From positions 1-64,000 of the forward strand of contig UQKB01000007.1 of the NCBI GenBank assembly GCA_900541565.1: a DNA stretch of 64,000 nt, in the 5' to 3' direction. Position numbers and translations under genes: made by a program. A model generated the notes under the pieces. It did no database searches. It was not told the DNA's origin and worked only from the letters and a program-made list of their open reading frames with translations. Positions within the stretch are counted from its first letter, which is position 1, and the number at the start of each line of letters is the position of its first letter. Shown here in pieces: positions 54,940 to 64,000 of the stretch. This DNA is from an uncultured Oscillospiraceae bacterium. Its GTDB lineage: Bacteria; Bacillota; Clostridia; Oscillospirales; Acutalibacteraceae.

Positions 54940-56123
54940 TCATCGCCTTTTGTGCTCTCTATTCAGCATACGCTTGACTCTGTTTTTAACCCGGCTTACA
55001 GAATAAGCCGCCTTTTTGGCAAGCCGTGTCGTTGCCGGCGACTTTAAGCACCTTTCCACAAGCATATCAAACGGATACTTCTCAAGATTGGAAAAGAAAA
55101 AAGCTCTTTTTCCGTGCGGTGCAGAAGCCTTGACCAGCGACTGATTATATAAAACGGCCTTATCCATATCTGCCGGCCTCCATACTATCGCGTCGTGTAT
55201 GCTTTCAAACAGTCTCTGCCCTTTTTTAGAATGGATAAACACCAGGGACAACCCCCCTTATCGTCGTCCAACTCCGGCGCAAGCTGTTCTACACCCCAAT
55301 AATCTGCAAGCGTAATATCCGCCACCTGCTCATAGCCCTTAAAAGCACACGTACCGCACGACGGGCGCAAAGCCAAATTTCTGACAAACGCTTTCATATA
55401 AGGGTCTTCCCATACCGTCGCGCCATAAGTGCCGTCCTTCTTCATAATTTTCAGTTGGTATTTTTTCCATCCGGTTTCCTTATTTCTAAACTGTACGCTT
55501 TGCACTGTATCCTTTCCGGCAATAAAATTTAAATATTTCTTCCATATTTTCGGGGAAGGTACGCCATGGCAGATCATGCTTTGCGTTATCAAATTTTCAT
55601 AATCCTTTTTTAAATAGGCCCGCAGCCCCGCAATCTGGCAGGGCGTTCCGCTATAAAGCACCAGCCGTCCCTGCTCCAGCAGTGCGCGCGCCTGCCCGTA
55701 TGTTCCGCCGGTTCTGCTTTGTACATATTTTGATGACCGCAGCTTATAAAGCGCCTGCTGCCGTTCTACACAGATATGCTCTACACAAAACGCCCCGTCA
55801 AAGGCAGCGCCAAACACTGCGCCTCCATTCTCAAGAACCCGCCTTGCAAGCTCTGTAAAAACACCGCCGGAGGAGCTTTCCCTGCGCACTGCCTCATCCC
55901 GGCTGTATGCAGAATACGTCCCCTGTATAGGCAGGCGCTGCGGCATATGTAATACCGGGCAGACCGTCCGGCATGCCTGGCAGCTTGTACAGCGCTGTGT
56001 ATCCATCTGCGGGTAAAGAAAGCCCTCTTCGTCCGGCTGCATGGTAATACAGCCCTGCGGACATACTGCACCGCAGCTTCCACAGCCGCAGCATTTTTCC
56101 TTATCTATGATCATAGCCATCAT
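54940..56123 (-). pseudogene. FrhB/F420 hydrogenase beta-subunit family protein, frameshifted at a G6 tract
   Basis: The first frame (56123 down) gives two 4Fe-4S clusters (CCGCGSCGAVCP and CTSCQACRTVCP), then FrhB_FdhB N and C domains (SSGGVFTELARR, GTPCQIAGLRAYL, CHGVPSPKIWKKYL, DITLADYWG). After DDDKG the frame runs off into CPWCLS and stops at 55185; the expected continuation SLVFIHSKKGQRLFESI is in the -1 frame and runs to 54940. The break falls at six G (complement of 55252-55257). One more G, two fewer, or -1 slippage on G-GGG-GGT restores a ~390-residue protein. Such proteins occur beside pyruvyl transferases in exopolysaccharide clusters. Sequencing error, phase variation and a true mutation are all possible. 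The start overlaps the flippase stop (ATGA). Confidence 0.8.
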
Positions 56124-57655
56124 ACTTTTTCCTTTTTAAACAACTTGTTTTTTAATTTTATTACCGGGTCCCTGACCATATTCCTTTCATATTGGTTCAT
56201 CATCAGAAAATAGGCCAGCGGCATAAACAGCAGCGTATAAACGATTGCCCCTAAAAAGAAACGCCCCCAGGAATCTATACTGTAATACTGGGTTGCAAAC
56301 AGCCCTAAAAGGGTCATTCCTACCGCCACCGGGCTCATCTTTATAATATTGCGCCAAAACAGCGGGATATCAATCCCCGTCTTCTTATAATAATACCAGT
56401 TCATAATCAACCCGTTGCCCAAAATATAAGCGGCACACGAGCAGGCCGCCGCGCCAATTATTCCAAAATACTGCACTGCAAAAACGGTAGAGATTGCGTT
56501 TACAACGGCAATAACAGCATACATAACAGAGCGGAAGCGGTGCTTGTTTTGCGCAATCACAATGCTGATTCCCGTATTCTGTATCAACGGGATCAAAATC
56601 GGAACCAGCGTCAGCAATGCCACAGGGTACGCCTGTGCATACGCTTCCCCGGCCCAAAGCCGTATAAATTGCTGCCCAAAAACAATAAAGGCAGAAATAA
56701 TAAACGACACAAGAATATACTGCAGCCTTCCCACCCGGATAAATATATCTGTCAATTCCTTTTTCGAGCAGTCGGTAAACACCATATTGGTAATGCGCGG
56801 CGTTAAAACACCGCTGATCGCGGAAGAAACAGACGTCACAATCGTGTTGAACGTAGCGCCCACATTATATACGGCCACCGCCGCGGTACCAATCATCGCT
56901 CCAATAATGAGCTTGTCGGTCGCCCAGTAAAGCATATCGCCCACCATGCCCAGAAAAACAAAAGCAGAAAAAGCAACCAGCTCTTTCATGATACCAAACG
57001 GCATATTTTTAAACCTGGGCCGGATTTTCAACACCCGCAGGCAGTAAAATAAATTCGAGCCATACATAAGCAAATGGACGATCGTTGTTGCAATAACCAG
57101 TCCGACCGAAGCAAACCCCATAAAGAGCATCAGCAGGTTCATGCAGGGCGCCAGTACGGTGGACAGCATTTCCGTCAGCTTTTTAAATACATACCGTTCA
57201 TGCGCCAAAACCACAGAGGTAAACGCACTGAACAAAAACGTAATGGCGGTATTGATGGTCATTAAGAAAATCAGAAGCTGCATGCGGCTGAGTTCTTCCT
57301 GCGTCAGCTTTGCAGAATATACCAAACCACAATTCAGCGCACATATCGTACCAACAATCAAAACAAGCAGCGTCAGCGCGCCGTAAATCACAACAAAAAG
57401 GCCAAGCATCCGCTCTTCGCCATCCTTGTCGCCCTGCGCCCGGCATTTGGTCAAATACCGCACAACCGTGCTTCCAATCCCAAAATTCAACAGGGAAAGA
57501 TAGCCCACCACAGAGTTTGCCAGGCTGTAAAGCCCATATTCGGACTGCCCAAGTATCTGCAGCATAACAGGGGTATAAAGAATCGGTATTATGCTGCTTA
57601 TGGCCAAATTGATATAAGACAGAACCACGCCTGACTTCAACTGATTTTTCTTCAA
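56120..57655 (-). CDS. Polysaccharide flippase (MOP/Wzx type)
   Basis: 511 residues from TTG at 57655, nine bases after AAGGAG, overlapping the preceding stop (TTGA). About 12-14 membrane helices; the start LKSGVVLSYINLAISSIIPILYTPVMLQILGQSEYGLYSLANSVVGYLSLLNFGIGSTVVRYLT is typical of the polysaccharide transport family. It moves lipid-linked repeat units across the membrane. Confidence 0.92.
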   Translation of the reverse strand: MKKNQLKSGVVLSYINLAISSIIPILYTPVMLQILGQSEYGLYSLANSVVGYLSLLNFGIGSTVVRYLTKCRAQGDKDGEERMLGLFVVIYGALTLLVLIVGTICALNCGLVYSAKLTQEELSRMQLLIFLMTINTAITFLFSAFTSVVLAHERYVFKKLTEMLSTVLAPCMNLLMLFMGFASVGLVIATTIVHLLMYGSNLFYCLRVLKIRPRFKNMPFGIMKELVAFSAFVFLGMVGDMLYWATDKLIIGAMIGTAAVAVYNVGATFNTIVTSVSSAISGVLTPRITNMVFTDCSKKELTDIFIRVGRLQYILVSFIISAFIVFGQQFIRLWAGEAYAQAYPVALLTLVPILIPLIQNTGISIVIAQNKHRFRSVMYAVIAVVNAISTVFAVQYFGIIGAAACSCAAYILGNGLIMNWYYYKKTGIDIPLFWRNIIKMSPVAVGMTLLGLFATQYYSIDSWGRFFLGAIVYTLLFMPLAYFLMMNQYERNMVRDPVIKLKNKLFKKEKV

Positions 57656-58824
57656 GACAAATTACTCCTTAACAGGTCGATTTCCTTTCCGGCCTCCATT
57701 GCCTTTGCACAATAAGCGGGCATGGTGGTGCGCAGACGGTTCCGGATAGAGTCTTCGTTTTTCAAAAGCCATGCAAATGCACAAGCCATATCTTCCTTGT
57801 CCTTAATCGCCTGTACGGGGAGCACATAGTTTTCATATGTTCCAAACAGGTCCTTAGCAATACCCTTTGCTTTGACAGAGTAGCCGATCACCACTGTCGG
57901 CACACAGCAGGAATACGCCGCAATCGTTGCGTGCGTCCTGGAACCAATAAACATCCTGCACCGGGCAATGTACCCTTTAAGCTCCATACAGTTGTGGTCC
58001 TCCACACAAACAACCCGGCCCGTATCCTTAAAAATATCGTACAGCTTTCTATGAACCGTGCGGTCGTCTTTTCCTTCCCATACAACATGGGGAATCAGCG
58101 CAATCTGCATCTTGGTAGCCCGCAGAATATACTCCATCAAGGCAATTGCGCTGTCAAACGTTTTTCCTTTATTTTCTTCATAGCTGATTACCGTAGGGCT
58201 GATATTAAGCCCTACTACATTTTTTCCGTCAAAGCCGTCGGGCCAGGGCAACTCCTTTTTCTCCAGCACAAACGCAGGGTCCGGATACAGCCTTGTCCGG
58301 GGGTTAATTTTTTTTAACGCCTCAAAGCTGATACTTTCCCTTGCCGTAATCAAAGAATACCCCGCAAGGTCCGCCTTCATAGAAGCGTCCATCATTTCCG
58401 GCTCTACCGAACAGCCCCACAAAACGGTTCTGACGCCCTTTTTCCGAAAACCGTCGTTCAATATCCGGTATTGCTCAAACCCGCGGTAGCAATAATTGTC
58501 TCCGCCAATCGACAGCGCAATATCCCCCCTGCCATATGTTTCAAACAGATGCTTCAGCGGAAGACGCTCTGCATAAGCCGGTCTTTTCAGCCGAACCATA
58601 AAAGACGCCCACATACGCTGCGGCGACAGTCTGCTGTATGCCCTTCTGTGGTCTTCAACCTGCAAAAGGCGCTGTAAGCCGTATCTTTCGTCCTCCTGCC
58701 TTTGCAGCGAATACAACACAAGCTTACGCTCATCTGCCTGCAGGATTTTGCATGTTCCTCTTACAATCGCTTCACAGCCGTGGTTTCCCGCGCCGCCATG
58801 CGAATAAAGAACAATTCTGCTCAT
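57652..58824 (-). CDS. Polysaccharide pyruvyl transferase family protein
   Basis: 390 residues. SHGGAGNHGCEAIVRGTCKIL and the C-terminal SRTHATIAAYSCCVPTVVIGYSVKAKGIAKDLFG with conserved R/H are family hallmarks (CsaB/WcaK type). It transfers pyruvate ketals from PEP to sugars of surface polymers, which can recruit SLH-domain proteins. Located between the acetyltransferase and the flippase. Confidence 0.9.
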   Translation of the reverse strand: MSRIVLYSHGGAGNHGCEAIVRGTCKILQADERKLVLYSLQRQEDERYGLQRLLQVEDHRRAYSRLSPQRMWASFMVRLKRPAYAERLPLKHLFETYGRGDIALSIGGDNYCYRGFEQYRILNDGFRKKGVRTVLWGCSVEPEMMDASMKADLAGYSLITARESISFEALKKINPRTRLYPDPAFVLEKKELPWPDGFDGKNVVGLNISPTVISYEENKGKTFDSAIALMEYILRATKMQIALIPHVVWEGKDDRTVHRKLYDIFKDTGRVVCVEDHNCMELKGYIARCRMFIGSRTHATIAAYSCCVPTVVIGYSVKAKGIAKDLFGTYENYVLPVQAIKDKEDMACAFAWLLKNEDSIRNRLRTTMPAYCAKAMEAGKEIDLLRSNLS

Positions 58825-58860
58825 AACTTTGTCCTTCTCCTTTATCCGTATACACCGTCT

Positions 58861-59385
58861 TTACAGGTCATAACCAATCCTTCCATCCAGCTCCCTGAAC
58901 ATGGTTTCCTTTTCCTGCGGCGTTTTCTCTGTAAACAGCGTATTGTAAACAGGGCCTGTCTGCATCTGCGCTTTATTTTTTTCCATATACTCATCAAATG
59001 TACAAAGCACCCGCCAGGGGTTCCCTGCAATCACCACGTTGTCCGGAACATCCTTTGCAACCACCGTGCCGGCCCCCACAATTACCTTGTTCCCAATCTT
59101 TGTATTCGGGAGGATTACGCTTCCATACCCGATAAAAACATCGTTTCCAATGGTTACACGCCCCACCTTACTGTAGCCCAGCGTTTTTTTTGTGCTGGCG
59201 TCGTGCGCAAGCACCGTAGAATTTGTAATGGTCACATTATCGCCTATTGTAACCAAAAAAGAGTGGCAGGCGTCTATTTTGCTGTTCACCAGGTCCACAT
59301 TTTTGCCTATTTTACATCCGTTTTCACGCAGATATTCTATCTGGCTTTTCGGCTTTACAAACAGTCTTTTAATCTTTCCAAGCAT
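58861..59385 (-). CDS. Hexapeptide-repeat O-acetyltransferase
   Basis: 174 residues. Left-handed beta-helix repeats (VTIGDNVTITNSTVLAHDAS, VTIGNDVFIGYGSVILPNTKIGNKVIVGAGTVVAKDVPDNVVIAGNP) with the His of LAHDAS as probable catalytic residue. WbbJ/NeuD-like enzymes acetylate sugars of surface polysaccharides. Acceptor unknown. Six bases separate it from the upstream glycosyltransferase. Confidence 0.9.
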   Translation of the reverse strand: MLGKIKRLFVKPKSQIEYLRENGCKIGKNVDLVNSKIDACHSFLVTIGDNVTITNSTVLAHDASTKKTLGYSKVGRVTIGNDVFIGYGSVILPNTKIGNKVIVGAGTVVAKDVPDNVVIAGNPWRVLCTFDEYMEKNKAQMQTGPVYNTLFTEKTPQEKETMFRELDGRIGYDL

Positions 59386-59391
59386 TGTCCA

Positions 59392-60582
59392 TCATACTCC
59401 CTTTCCCGTATCCTCCAGCAGGCTATAAAATTTTTGCAGCACCCTTTCGGGACTGTATGCTTCTACCGTTTCCGTTGCTTTTTCTTTTATCTTTTGCAGC
59501 AACGCCGCATTGTGTGCAAGAGTAATAATTCCGTCGCATATGCTTTTCGCCGTTGGCTCTGTCAGCAGGCCGTTTTCTCCATTACGGATAAATTCCTCCG
59601 GCCCCAAAGACCGTACCACAACGACCGGCTTTTCAAGCGCCATGGCTTCCAATATGGAAAGCCCCTGCGACTCCACCAAAGAAGGGTGCACATAGATATC
59701 CGCCGCATTTATATACGGGTACGGATTCTGCAGGCTGCCGGTACATACAATTTCCGCTTGCAGCGCATATTTGCAAATTTGGTCCTTAAGCTCCTTTTCC
59801 TGTGCGCCGCCGCCGACAATATACCATTTTACCCTGTAGCCGCGTTCCTTTAAAAGCCTGCAGACCTGCGGGCAGACCAACATGTTTTTTTCAGGCGACA
59901 GCCTTCCTACGCTTACAAGGTTCAAAAAACGGCCGCTTATGTCAGCCTTTGGCTGATAAAGCCCTGCTTTTTTCTCTATTTCTCTTTTATCTACCAGGTT
60001 TGGAATGGTTATAAATTTCTCCTTTAAATCCGGAAATGCATTTTCTAAAAAAAGCCGGCAGCCCTCTGAAACCACCACTACGCAGTCCATTTTCCTATAA
60101 GCGCGCTGTAAATTTTTTTGGCTTTTTTCACCCATATCCAGCGCGCCGTGATGCCACCAGCTTATTTTTTGCCCCGCCTTAACGGCATAAGCCGCAAAAT
60201 CCGTGCAAAAGCCCGACCTGTACGCAATCACACAGTCATAGCGTTTTTGCAGCCTTTTAAATAAAAATCTGCAAAGGCGCAGGCTTTTTCCTCCAAACAG
60301 CTTTTCAAGCAATATAGCATTTCTAAGCACAAAAGTAAAGCCATCTCTGTGCCTGACCGCACGCTTGATACAAGCCATGTAAGAGCCAAACGCTTTTGTA
60401 ATATCGTAAAAAATAACACCAACCTCGTCTGGCAGCTCCTGCGCATACGGTCCAATGTCTTCAAACAGCAGAAGATCTACATCATATTTGGAAAAATCCA
60501 TATGGCAAAGCAAATCAGCCAGAGACCGCTCGCAGCCCCCCGGCTTCATATGACCGTTAATGAACAAAAGCTTCTTTTTCAA
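59392..60582 (-). CDS. Glycosyltransferase family 4
   Basis: 396 residues, GT-B fold. N-terminal INGHMKPGGCERSLADLL; C-terminal LVSVGRLSPEKNMLVCPQVC, AADIYVHPSLVESQGLSILEAMALEKPVVVV with the E-x7-E motif, and NGLLTEPT. A retaining transferase that uses a nucleotide sugar; sugar not deducible. Confidence 0.92.
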   Translation of the reverse strand: MKKKLLFINGHMKPGGCERSLADLLCHMDFSKYDVDLLLFEDIGPYAQELPDEVGVIFYDITKAFGSYMACIKRAVRHRDGFTFVLRNAILLEKLFGGKSLRLCRFLFKRLQKRYDCVIAYRSGFCTDFAAYAVKAGQKISWWHHGALDMGEKSQKNLQRAYRKMDCVVVVSEGCRLFLENAFPDLKEKFITIPNLVDKREIEKKAGLYQPKADISGRFLNLVSVGRLSPEKNMLVCPQVCRLLKERGYRVKWYIVGGGAQEKELKDQICKYALQAEIVCTGSLQNPYPYINAADIYVHPSLVESQGLSILEAMALEKPVVVVRSLGPEEFIRNGENGLLTEPTAKSICDGIITLAHNAALLQKIKEKATETVEAYSPERVLQKFYSLLEDTGKGV

Positions 60583-60595
60583 AACATCACCCCAA

Positions 60596-61846
60596 TTACC
60601 GCCAAAGCAATGTCTTTACAACGTGATAAGGGGAAAAATCTTCCAGAGGCTTTGCCTGTAAAGGAATTTCCTTTTGCAAAAATTTCTGGATCGTCTGTAA
60701 AATGGCGTCCGTTTCGTTGCTGCAAAAATAAAATCTGTTGTACGGCTTAAAATACTGCACGATCTTTTCCTGCTCCTGCGCAGTTCCGTCCAAAATAAAT
60801 AAAATTGGCTTATTTGTAGCGCTGTAATGATAAATTTTCCCAGGGATCTGTCCGCCCTTTACATTGGATAAATGCACCAGCACGGAAGTTTTTTTCTGAA
60901 TAGGGTTGAGCTTTTCCAGCGTCAGACGTCCAAAAATTTTCACTTGCTCCGTACTGGTAAAATGCTCGTTTGTATCCCCGCATATGTAGCCGGAGGCTCC
61001 CGACCTGCAAAGTGCCTGATAAAACGGACGCAAATTCCTTACATGCGAATAATAGTCCCCAAAATAACCAAACGAAATCTGCAACGGCTGCTCTTCGTTG
61101 CTCCCCTCCAGAGCGTCCCGGTCTGTAACAAGGTACGGCAACGGTATAAACCGCATCTTTGCAGCACAGCTTTTAAAATATTTCTTCTGGTTTTCCAGCG
61201 TCAGCGGGCTGACATAGTATATTTCATCCGCCTGCTCCAAAAGATGCCGCTCTTCCTTCCATACGGCTTCTTTTTTTTTCGTTGCATACAAGTCATAATA
61301 CCAGGGATCCTCCCAAATTTGTATCCATTTCTTATATTTTATGTGGTTTTTGCGTTTTAAAATGGACACCAGCTTATGTCCCGAAGCAGGGGACGAATTG
61401 GAAATTACAACGTCATACAGCGTATCGCTTTTAAAACGCGCGGCGCTTTTTAGCCATTTCTTATCCAAAAGATAGGGATGATCCCTGTGCAAAAAAACGG
61501 TATAAAGTTTCTTTAAAATTTTCCTAAGCCTTGCCCTTCCTGTTACCGGCCTGTTTTCCTGCTGCGCGCCTGCCGGTGGGGCCTGCACGCTCTGCTGCAC
61601 GGGAGCATCCACTCTTTTTTTGACCTTGTTTTTCAGTTTATTGGAAAACGGTACAGAATTATATTCAAAATAGTTCGCCTCACGGAAAACGGGCATGGCA
61701 TTGTCCACCTCGCCAAAGCTGATGTTTTCCATAATAATGTCAACCTCAAACCCGTTTTCTATCAGTCCCTGCACATAGCCGTTATGGCTCATATTTGCAG
61801 ATGTATTGCATCTAAGGCAGCTTCCCACAACATACAATGCTTTCAT
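60596..61846 (-). CDS. Glycosyltransferase, GT-B type
   Basis: 416 residues, no signal peptide. Starts LYVVGSCLRCNTSANMSHNGYVQGLIENGFEVDII; the middle has IWEDPWYYDLYATKKKEAVW and ISFGYFGDYYSHVRNLRPFYQAL, then KTSVLVHLSNVKGGQIPGKIYHYSATNKPILFI in place of a GT4 acceptor motif. This fits a divergent GT4-like transferase. A Gln/Pro-rich insertion at about 80-100 is unusual. Last Trp-Arg end close to the next gene. Confidence 0.75.
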   Translation of the reverse strand: MKALYVVGSCLRCNTSANMSHNGYVQGLIENGFEVDIIMENISFGEVDNAMPVFREANYFEYNSVPFSNKLKNKVKKRVDAPVQQSVQAPPAGAQQENRPVTGRARLRKILKKLYTVFLHRDHPYLLDKKWLKSAARFKSDTLYDVVISNSSPASGHKLVSILKRKNHIKYKKWIQIWEDPWYYDLYATKKKEAVWKEERHLLEQADEIYYVSPLTLENQKKYFKSCAAKMRFIPLPYLVTDRDALEGSNEEQPLQISFGYFGDYYSHVRNLRPFYQALCRSGASGYICGDTNEHFTSTEQVKIFGRLTLEKLNPIQKKTSVLVHLSNVKGGQIPGKIYHYSATNKPILFILDGTAQEQEKIVQYFKPYNRFYFCSNETDAILQTIQKFLQKEIPLQAKPLEDFSPYHVVKTLLWR

Positions 61847-61857
61847 GCGTATCTCCT

Positions 61858-62955
61858 TTATAATCTGGTTTCCAATATATCCGCTATGCGCCTGCAGGCA
61901 AAGCCGTCTCCATACGGGTTTGAAGCGCGGCTCATCGCATGGTATGCCTTCTCGTCCTGCAACAGGCTTTGCAGTTCGCTGTAAATTGTCTGCTCCTGCG
62001 TACCTACAAGCTTTAAGGTTCCTGCTTCTACACCCTCCGGGCGCTCTGTTGTATCGCGCATAACAAGAACCGGCTTCCCAAGAGAAGGCGCTTCTTCCTG
62101 AATCCCACCGCTGTCTGTCAAAATTAAATATGCACGGGCCAGAAAATTATGGAAATCCAAAACGTCCAACGGCTCTATGATTCGGATCCTGTCACAGTTC
62201 CCCAGTATGTCCTTTGCTGCCTTTCGCACCTCCGGGTTCATATGGATCGGGTAAATCACCTTTACATCCGGCGTTTGATCAACAATTTTTTTGATCGCAC
62301 AAAACATATGAACAAGCGGCTTTCCCAGATTTTCCCGTCTGTGTGCGGTTAGCATAAGCAGCCTGCTGTCAGACGCCCAGGCAAGCTGTGGGTGGGTATA
62401 ATCCTTCCTTACAGTCGTTTTTAGCGCGTCTATGGCGGTGTTTCCCGTCACAAAAATCTGCGCAGCCTGCTTTCCTTCTTTCAGCAGATTTTCTTTTGCA
62501 AGCTGCGTAGGCGCAAAATGGTAAGCTGCCACAATCCCCACTGCCTGCCGGTTAAATTCTTCCGGGTACGGAGAATAGATATTATACGTGCGCAGCCCTG
62601 CCTCTACATGTCCAACGGGAATCTGCAGATAAAAGCAGCAAAGCGCCGTCACAAAGGTTGTTGACGTGTCGCCATGTACAAGGACAACGTCCGGCTTTTC
62701 TTTTTCCAGCACGCCTCTTACGCTGCGCAGCAGGTTTTCGGTAATGTCAAACAGACTCTGCTGCGCCTTCATAATGTTCAGATCATAATCGGGCTCTACC
62801 TGGAACGCCGCCAGCACCTGGTCGAGCATTTGCCTGTGCTGTCCACTGACACAAACTTTTACATCAAAAGCGGCGCGCTGCTTCAATTCATTGACCAACG
62901 GGCACATTTTAATCGCCTCCGGCCTTGTTCCAAATACCAGTAAAATCTTTTTCAT
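61858..62955 (-). CDS. wecB: UDP-N-acetylglucosamine 2-epimerase
   Basis: 365 residues from ATG at 62955, seven bases after GGGAG; the longer ORF adds 23 residues unlike the family. VFGTRPEAIKMCPLV, QHRQMLDQVL, VHGDTSTTF, GHVEAGLRTYNIYSPYPEEFNRQ, LTAHRRENLG and LTDSGGIQEEAPSLGKPVLVMRDTTERPE are all standard. Makes UDP-ManNAc for surface polymers. An undescribed 115-base gap before the GT32 gene holds nothing else I recognise. Confidence 0.97.
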   Translation of the reverse strand: MKKILLVFGTRPEAIKMCPLVNELKQRAAFDVKVCVSGQHRQMLDQVLAAFQVEPDYDLNIMKAQQSLFDITENLLRSVRGVLEKEKPDVVLVHGDTSTTFVTALCCFYLQIPVGHVEAGLRTYNIYSPYPEEFNRQAVGIVAAYHFAPTQLAKENLLKEGKQAAQIFVTGNTAIDALKTTVRKDYTHPQLAWASDSRLLMLTAHRRENLGKPLVHMFCAIKKIVDQTPDVKVIYPIHMNPEVRKAAKDILGNCDRIRIIEPLDVLDFHNFLARAYLILTDSGGIQEEAPSLGKPVLVMRDTTERPEGVEAGTLKLVGTQEQTIYSELQSLLQDEKAYHAMSRASNPYGDGFACRRIADILETRL

Positions 62956-63070
62956 AGCCACTCTCCCATGTACTGTTGGGTCTTTTCCTTCCCGCATAAA
63001 GTGCCGGTTACAAAGCTTATTCATATAGATAGCCTCGCCTGTTTCATAGGCGCAGATGCTTTTCTATCCG

Positions 63071-63808
63071 CTATTCCTGCTCGTTCTGCCCCCGCAGCTT
63101 ATTGCGCAGCGCAACCAGGTTTTTCTTTCCAATTCCCGCCGTAATTACCCTTTTGATGGTCTTTTTCATCTGGGTCTTCCACGGAAGCCACGTTGCATAA
63201 AAGTGGTGTGCGCAAATAGAATTTTCCGTTTTTTCCATAACACAATTGCCATAATCATAGGGTGAAAAATATTCCTTCGGATATATAGCAATTCCATCGG
63301 GCAGAAGCTGAAATGTATTATCCCGGACAAGCCCCTGCTTTTCCAGCAAAGCGGTAAGGCGTTCTACATTTGTCACCATATTCATCCCGCCATCGGCCGT
63401 TTCAAAAGAGGCGCCTTCGTATTCCTGTTCAAACAGCCGCAGAATGCTGTGCCCCTTTTCGCAGGCTATAAAGCTCGTAGCAACCCAGTTTCTGTATTCA
63501 AACCCCAAAACACAGCGGTGCTCCAGCACACTGTCAAAGGGTTTAAAAACCTCCACATCCGTATCCATGTAAATTCCGCCATATTCCTGTAACGCCTTAA
63601 TCCTGGCTACATCGCTTACAAAGGCGTACTTCCTGCACGCGTAAGCCTGCCTTGTATAGGAATACGCATTCACATCAAAACTCTGCTCATCCCAACGCAT
63701 AATGGTATAACCGGGGAGCTGCCGCTTCCAGGACTCCATACATTTTTGCAGCTTTTCCGGCATATCTGCGCCGCCAAACCAGCAATAATGAATGATCTTG
63801 GGAATCAT
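63071..63808 (-). CDS. Glycosyltransferase family 32-like (DXD) protein
   Basis: 245 residues. PKIIHYCWFGGADMPEKLQKCMESW, WDEQSFDVN, and YGGIYMDTDVEVFKPFD with the DxD motif define the capsular Gly_transf_sug/GT32 group. Start ATG overlaps the previous stop (ATGA). Adds a sugar to a surface glycan. Confidence 0.93.
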   Translation of the reverse strand: MIPKIIHYCWFGGADMPEKLQKCMESWKRQLPGYTIMRWDEQSFDVNAYSYTRQAYACRKYAFVSDVARIKALQEYGGIYMDTDVEVFKPFDSVLEHRCVLGFEYRNWVATSFIACEKGHSILRLFEQEYEGASFETADGGMNMVTNVERLTALLEKQGLVRDNTFQLLPDGIAIYPKEYFSPYDYGNCVMEKTENSICAHHFYATWLPWKTQMKKTIKRVITAGIGKKNLVALRNKLRGQNEQE

Positions 63809-64000
63809 AGCGACCCCTCCTCCAAACGGTAAATTTTCTCTACTTCTGCGCGGTTGCTGTAATCTGCCTGCGCACAGTTTTCACCAAGGCGACGCAAGCT
63901 TTCCGGGTCGTCAAGCAGCTTTTCAAGCGCCTGGGCGCAGCCATTGTTGTCCATAGGCACAATCATGCCGTCCACACCGTCTGTTAACTGGCTTTTCGCT
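63805..64000 (-). CDS. Glycosyltransferase C-terminal fragment (runs off the right edge)
   Basis: The last 65 codons of a gene cut by the window edge: QLTDGVDGMIVPMDN, then ALEKLLDDPESLRRLGENC, the usual closing helix of GT4 enzymes (NG-x-LV, LL-DP-x-LR-LG). Stop TGA overlaps the next start. Confidence 0.8.
   Translation of the reverse strand, partial: AKSQLTDGVDGMIVPMDNNGCAQALEKLLDDPESLRRLGENCAQADYSNRAEVEKIYRLEEGSL

Noticed and set aside
58702..59853. 383-codon open frame opposite the polysaccharide genes
   Set aside because: Crosses three convincing genes on the other strand, including their start and stop sites.

Overview
The window looks like a chromosomal segment of a Gram-positive, spore-forming clostridial bacterium (Firmicutes/Bacillota, perhaps near Christensenellales or Oscillospirales; I cannot fix the genus). 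Pointers are a SpoVAC homologue, a PdaB-like deacetylase, a class B sortase, an FtsEX/PcsB-type wall hydrolase set, type IV pilus genes without an outer-membrane secretin, and AGGAGG-type ribosome binding sites. Coding density is high and the base composition is balanced, except for an AT-rich island at about 36.0-38.1 kb.

Layout. 0-5.4 kb (minus strand): a cysteine desulfurase and ThiI (sulfur relay for tRNA 4-thiouridine), then a membrane sortase with a CinA-like cytoplasmic domain and two BIG2 domains, then a small CinA-like protein. 5.6-13.7 kb (plus): spoVAC and rpoB-rpoC. 13.8-16.8 kb (minus): secA, preceded by a short translated-looking leader ORF whose stop overlaps the secA start. 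17.0-30.3 kb: a type IV pilus locus. Three prepilin-like genes lie on the minus strand, including a ~1300-residue tip-type pilin carrying starch-binding-like modules. The major pilin and the assembly machine (PilM/N, PilO, PilD, PilB, PilT, PilC) lie divergently on the plus strand. 30.4-35.3 kb (plus): a membrane-anchored polysaccharide deacetylase, a BIG2 surface protein, a zinc-phospholipase-like protein and an alpha/beta hydrolase.

35.4-38.1 kb is a small island: three different small XRE regulators, each next to its own palindromic operator, a small ribbon-helix-helix-like gene with a broken second copy, an unknown small gene, and copies of a ~190-bp structured repeat. 38.2-41.6 kb (minus): pnp, rpsO and another XRE regulator. 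At 41.8 kb there is a tRNA-Thr(CGT). 42.3-47.4 kb: two DHHW/AlgX-like surface proteins flank trpS and an aminotransferase; one of the pair has lost both presumed catalytic residues. 47.5-49.3 kb (plus): a pyrophosphatase-like/Nudix fusion and DAHP synthase. 49.4-53.8 kb (minus): an M23 hydrolase with coiled coil, ftsX, ftsE and a CdaR-type regulator.

54.1-64.0 kb (minus) is a surface polysaccharide cluster transcribed leftward from beyond the right edge: glycosyltransferases, UDP-GlcNAc 2-epimerase, acetyltransferase, pyruvyl transferase, flippase, an FrhB-family iron-sulfur protein (frameshifted at a G6 tract) and a membrane phosphoesterase. Together the accessory genes describe a heavily decorated cell surface: pili, sortase, BIG2 proteins, O-acetylation-type enzymes and exopolysaccharide. 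All functions are inferred from sequence reading alone; no database search was run.
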